DNA of 60,000 bases from the NCBI GenBank assembly GCA_950295325.1, contig OX485806.1, positions 6,140,001 to 6,200,000 of the forward strand, read 5' to 3'. Source of the DNA: Polytrichum commune (lineage: Eukaryota > Streptophyta > Polytrichopsida > Polytrichales > Polytrichaceae). Under the pieces are notes generated by a model. That model worked only from the letters and a program-made list of their open reading frames with translations. It ran no database searches and had not been told where the DNA came from. The position numbers and the translations under genes are program-made. Below, one piece after another: positions 59,691-60,000 of the stretch. How positions within the stretch are numbered: position 1 is the first letter of the stretch; every line of letters starts with the position of its first letter.

Positions 59691-60000
59691 GCCTTTTGTA
59701 AGGTTCTTACAAGGAATCCGAAGGGTTGATCCTACATGATTGGATTTTTTATGGTAAAAATTGGGAAGGTGAGCAGAAGGGAGGTAATGAGATGGGAAGG
59801 TTACAACTCAAGGAAACGGCATGTGGAGAGGGATGGGTCCCTTTTGTAGCTCGTAGATATTACAAGTCCTCCTACAACTCATGTTCACAGTAAGAATTCA
59901 ATGGGGCAATGTACTACACAAAGAAGACAATCATGACAAACTAAAGAATCCTTGAAACTCCATTGGCTTGGGACCTACAAAACGAGAGCTCAAACTTCTG

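Noticed and set aside
1-60000. CRISPR array, operon-type gene clusters, tRNA or rRNA genes
   Set aside because: No regularly spaced repeats with unique spacers, no rRNA-like sequence and no convincing tRNA cloverleaf was noticed; the window is plant nuclear DNA.
1-60000. Intact LTR retrotransposon or endogenous virus
   Set aside because: No paired long terminal repeats and no reverse-transcriptase, integrase or protease motifs were recognised in any frame; the repeats seen are short non-autonomous elements.

Overview
The window is nuclear DNA of a land plant. The evidence is a set of intron-containing plant genes with GT-AG splice sites, a SERRATE homologue, a plant-type BTB protein with an N-terminal CxxC pair, a short plant-type BAP31-like protein, a block of CCCTAAA repeats, and many MITE-like elements. 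The exact lineage cannot be read from the sequence. A seed-free plant is possible because the proteins differ clearly from the angiosperm ones I know, but this is a weak inference.

Layout: (1) 1-6981, plus strand, holds nine exons covering the C-terminal two thirds of the mismatch-repair ATPase MSH3; the N-terminus lies outside the window. (2) 7000-12000 is a gene-poor stretch with repeats. (3) 12783-18698, plus strand, holds a complete 12-exon SERRATE/ARS2 gene (801 aa). (4) 22345-25482, plus strand, holds a complete 7-exon SAM-domain protein gene (241 aa). (5) 25500-32400 is a repeat-rich spacer with several inverted-repeat elements. (6) 32496-34490, minus strand, holds a two-exon BTB/POZ gene (263 aa). 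(7) 39557-39949, plus strand, holds a single-exon BAP31-like ER membrane protein gene (130 aa). (8) 43200-57000 is a large repeat-dominated region with nested miniature elements, a tandem duplication of a transposon-like reading frame, a G-depleted segment and a decayed coding-like stretch. (9) 59178-59432, plus strand, is the first coding exon of an unidentified signal-anchored membrane protein that continues past the window.

The genes are unrelated housekeeping or regulatory genes (DNA repair, miRNA/mRNA processing, protein interaction, ER) and do not form a cluster. In every multi-exon model the summed exon lengths are a whole number of codons and every junction has GT/AG borders. No new multi-gene system is visible. 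The most notable content is the non-coding DNA: at least five families of miniature inverted-repeat elements with recognisable termini (some with target-site duplications), one apparent nested insertion, two long foldbacks (one inside an MSH3 intron), and two compact near-perfect hairpins that could give rise to small RNAs. All similarities were judged by eye; no database search or alignment program was run.
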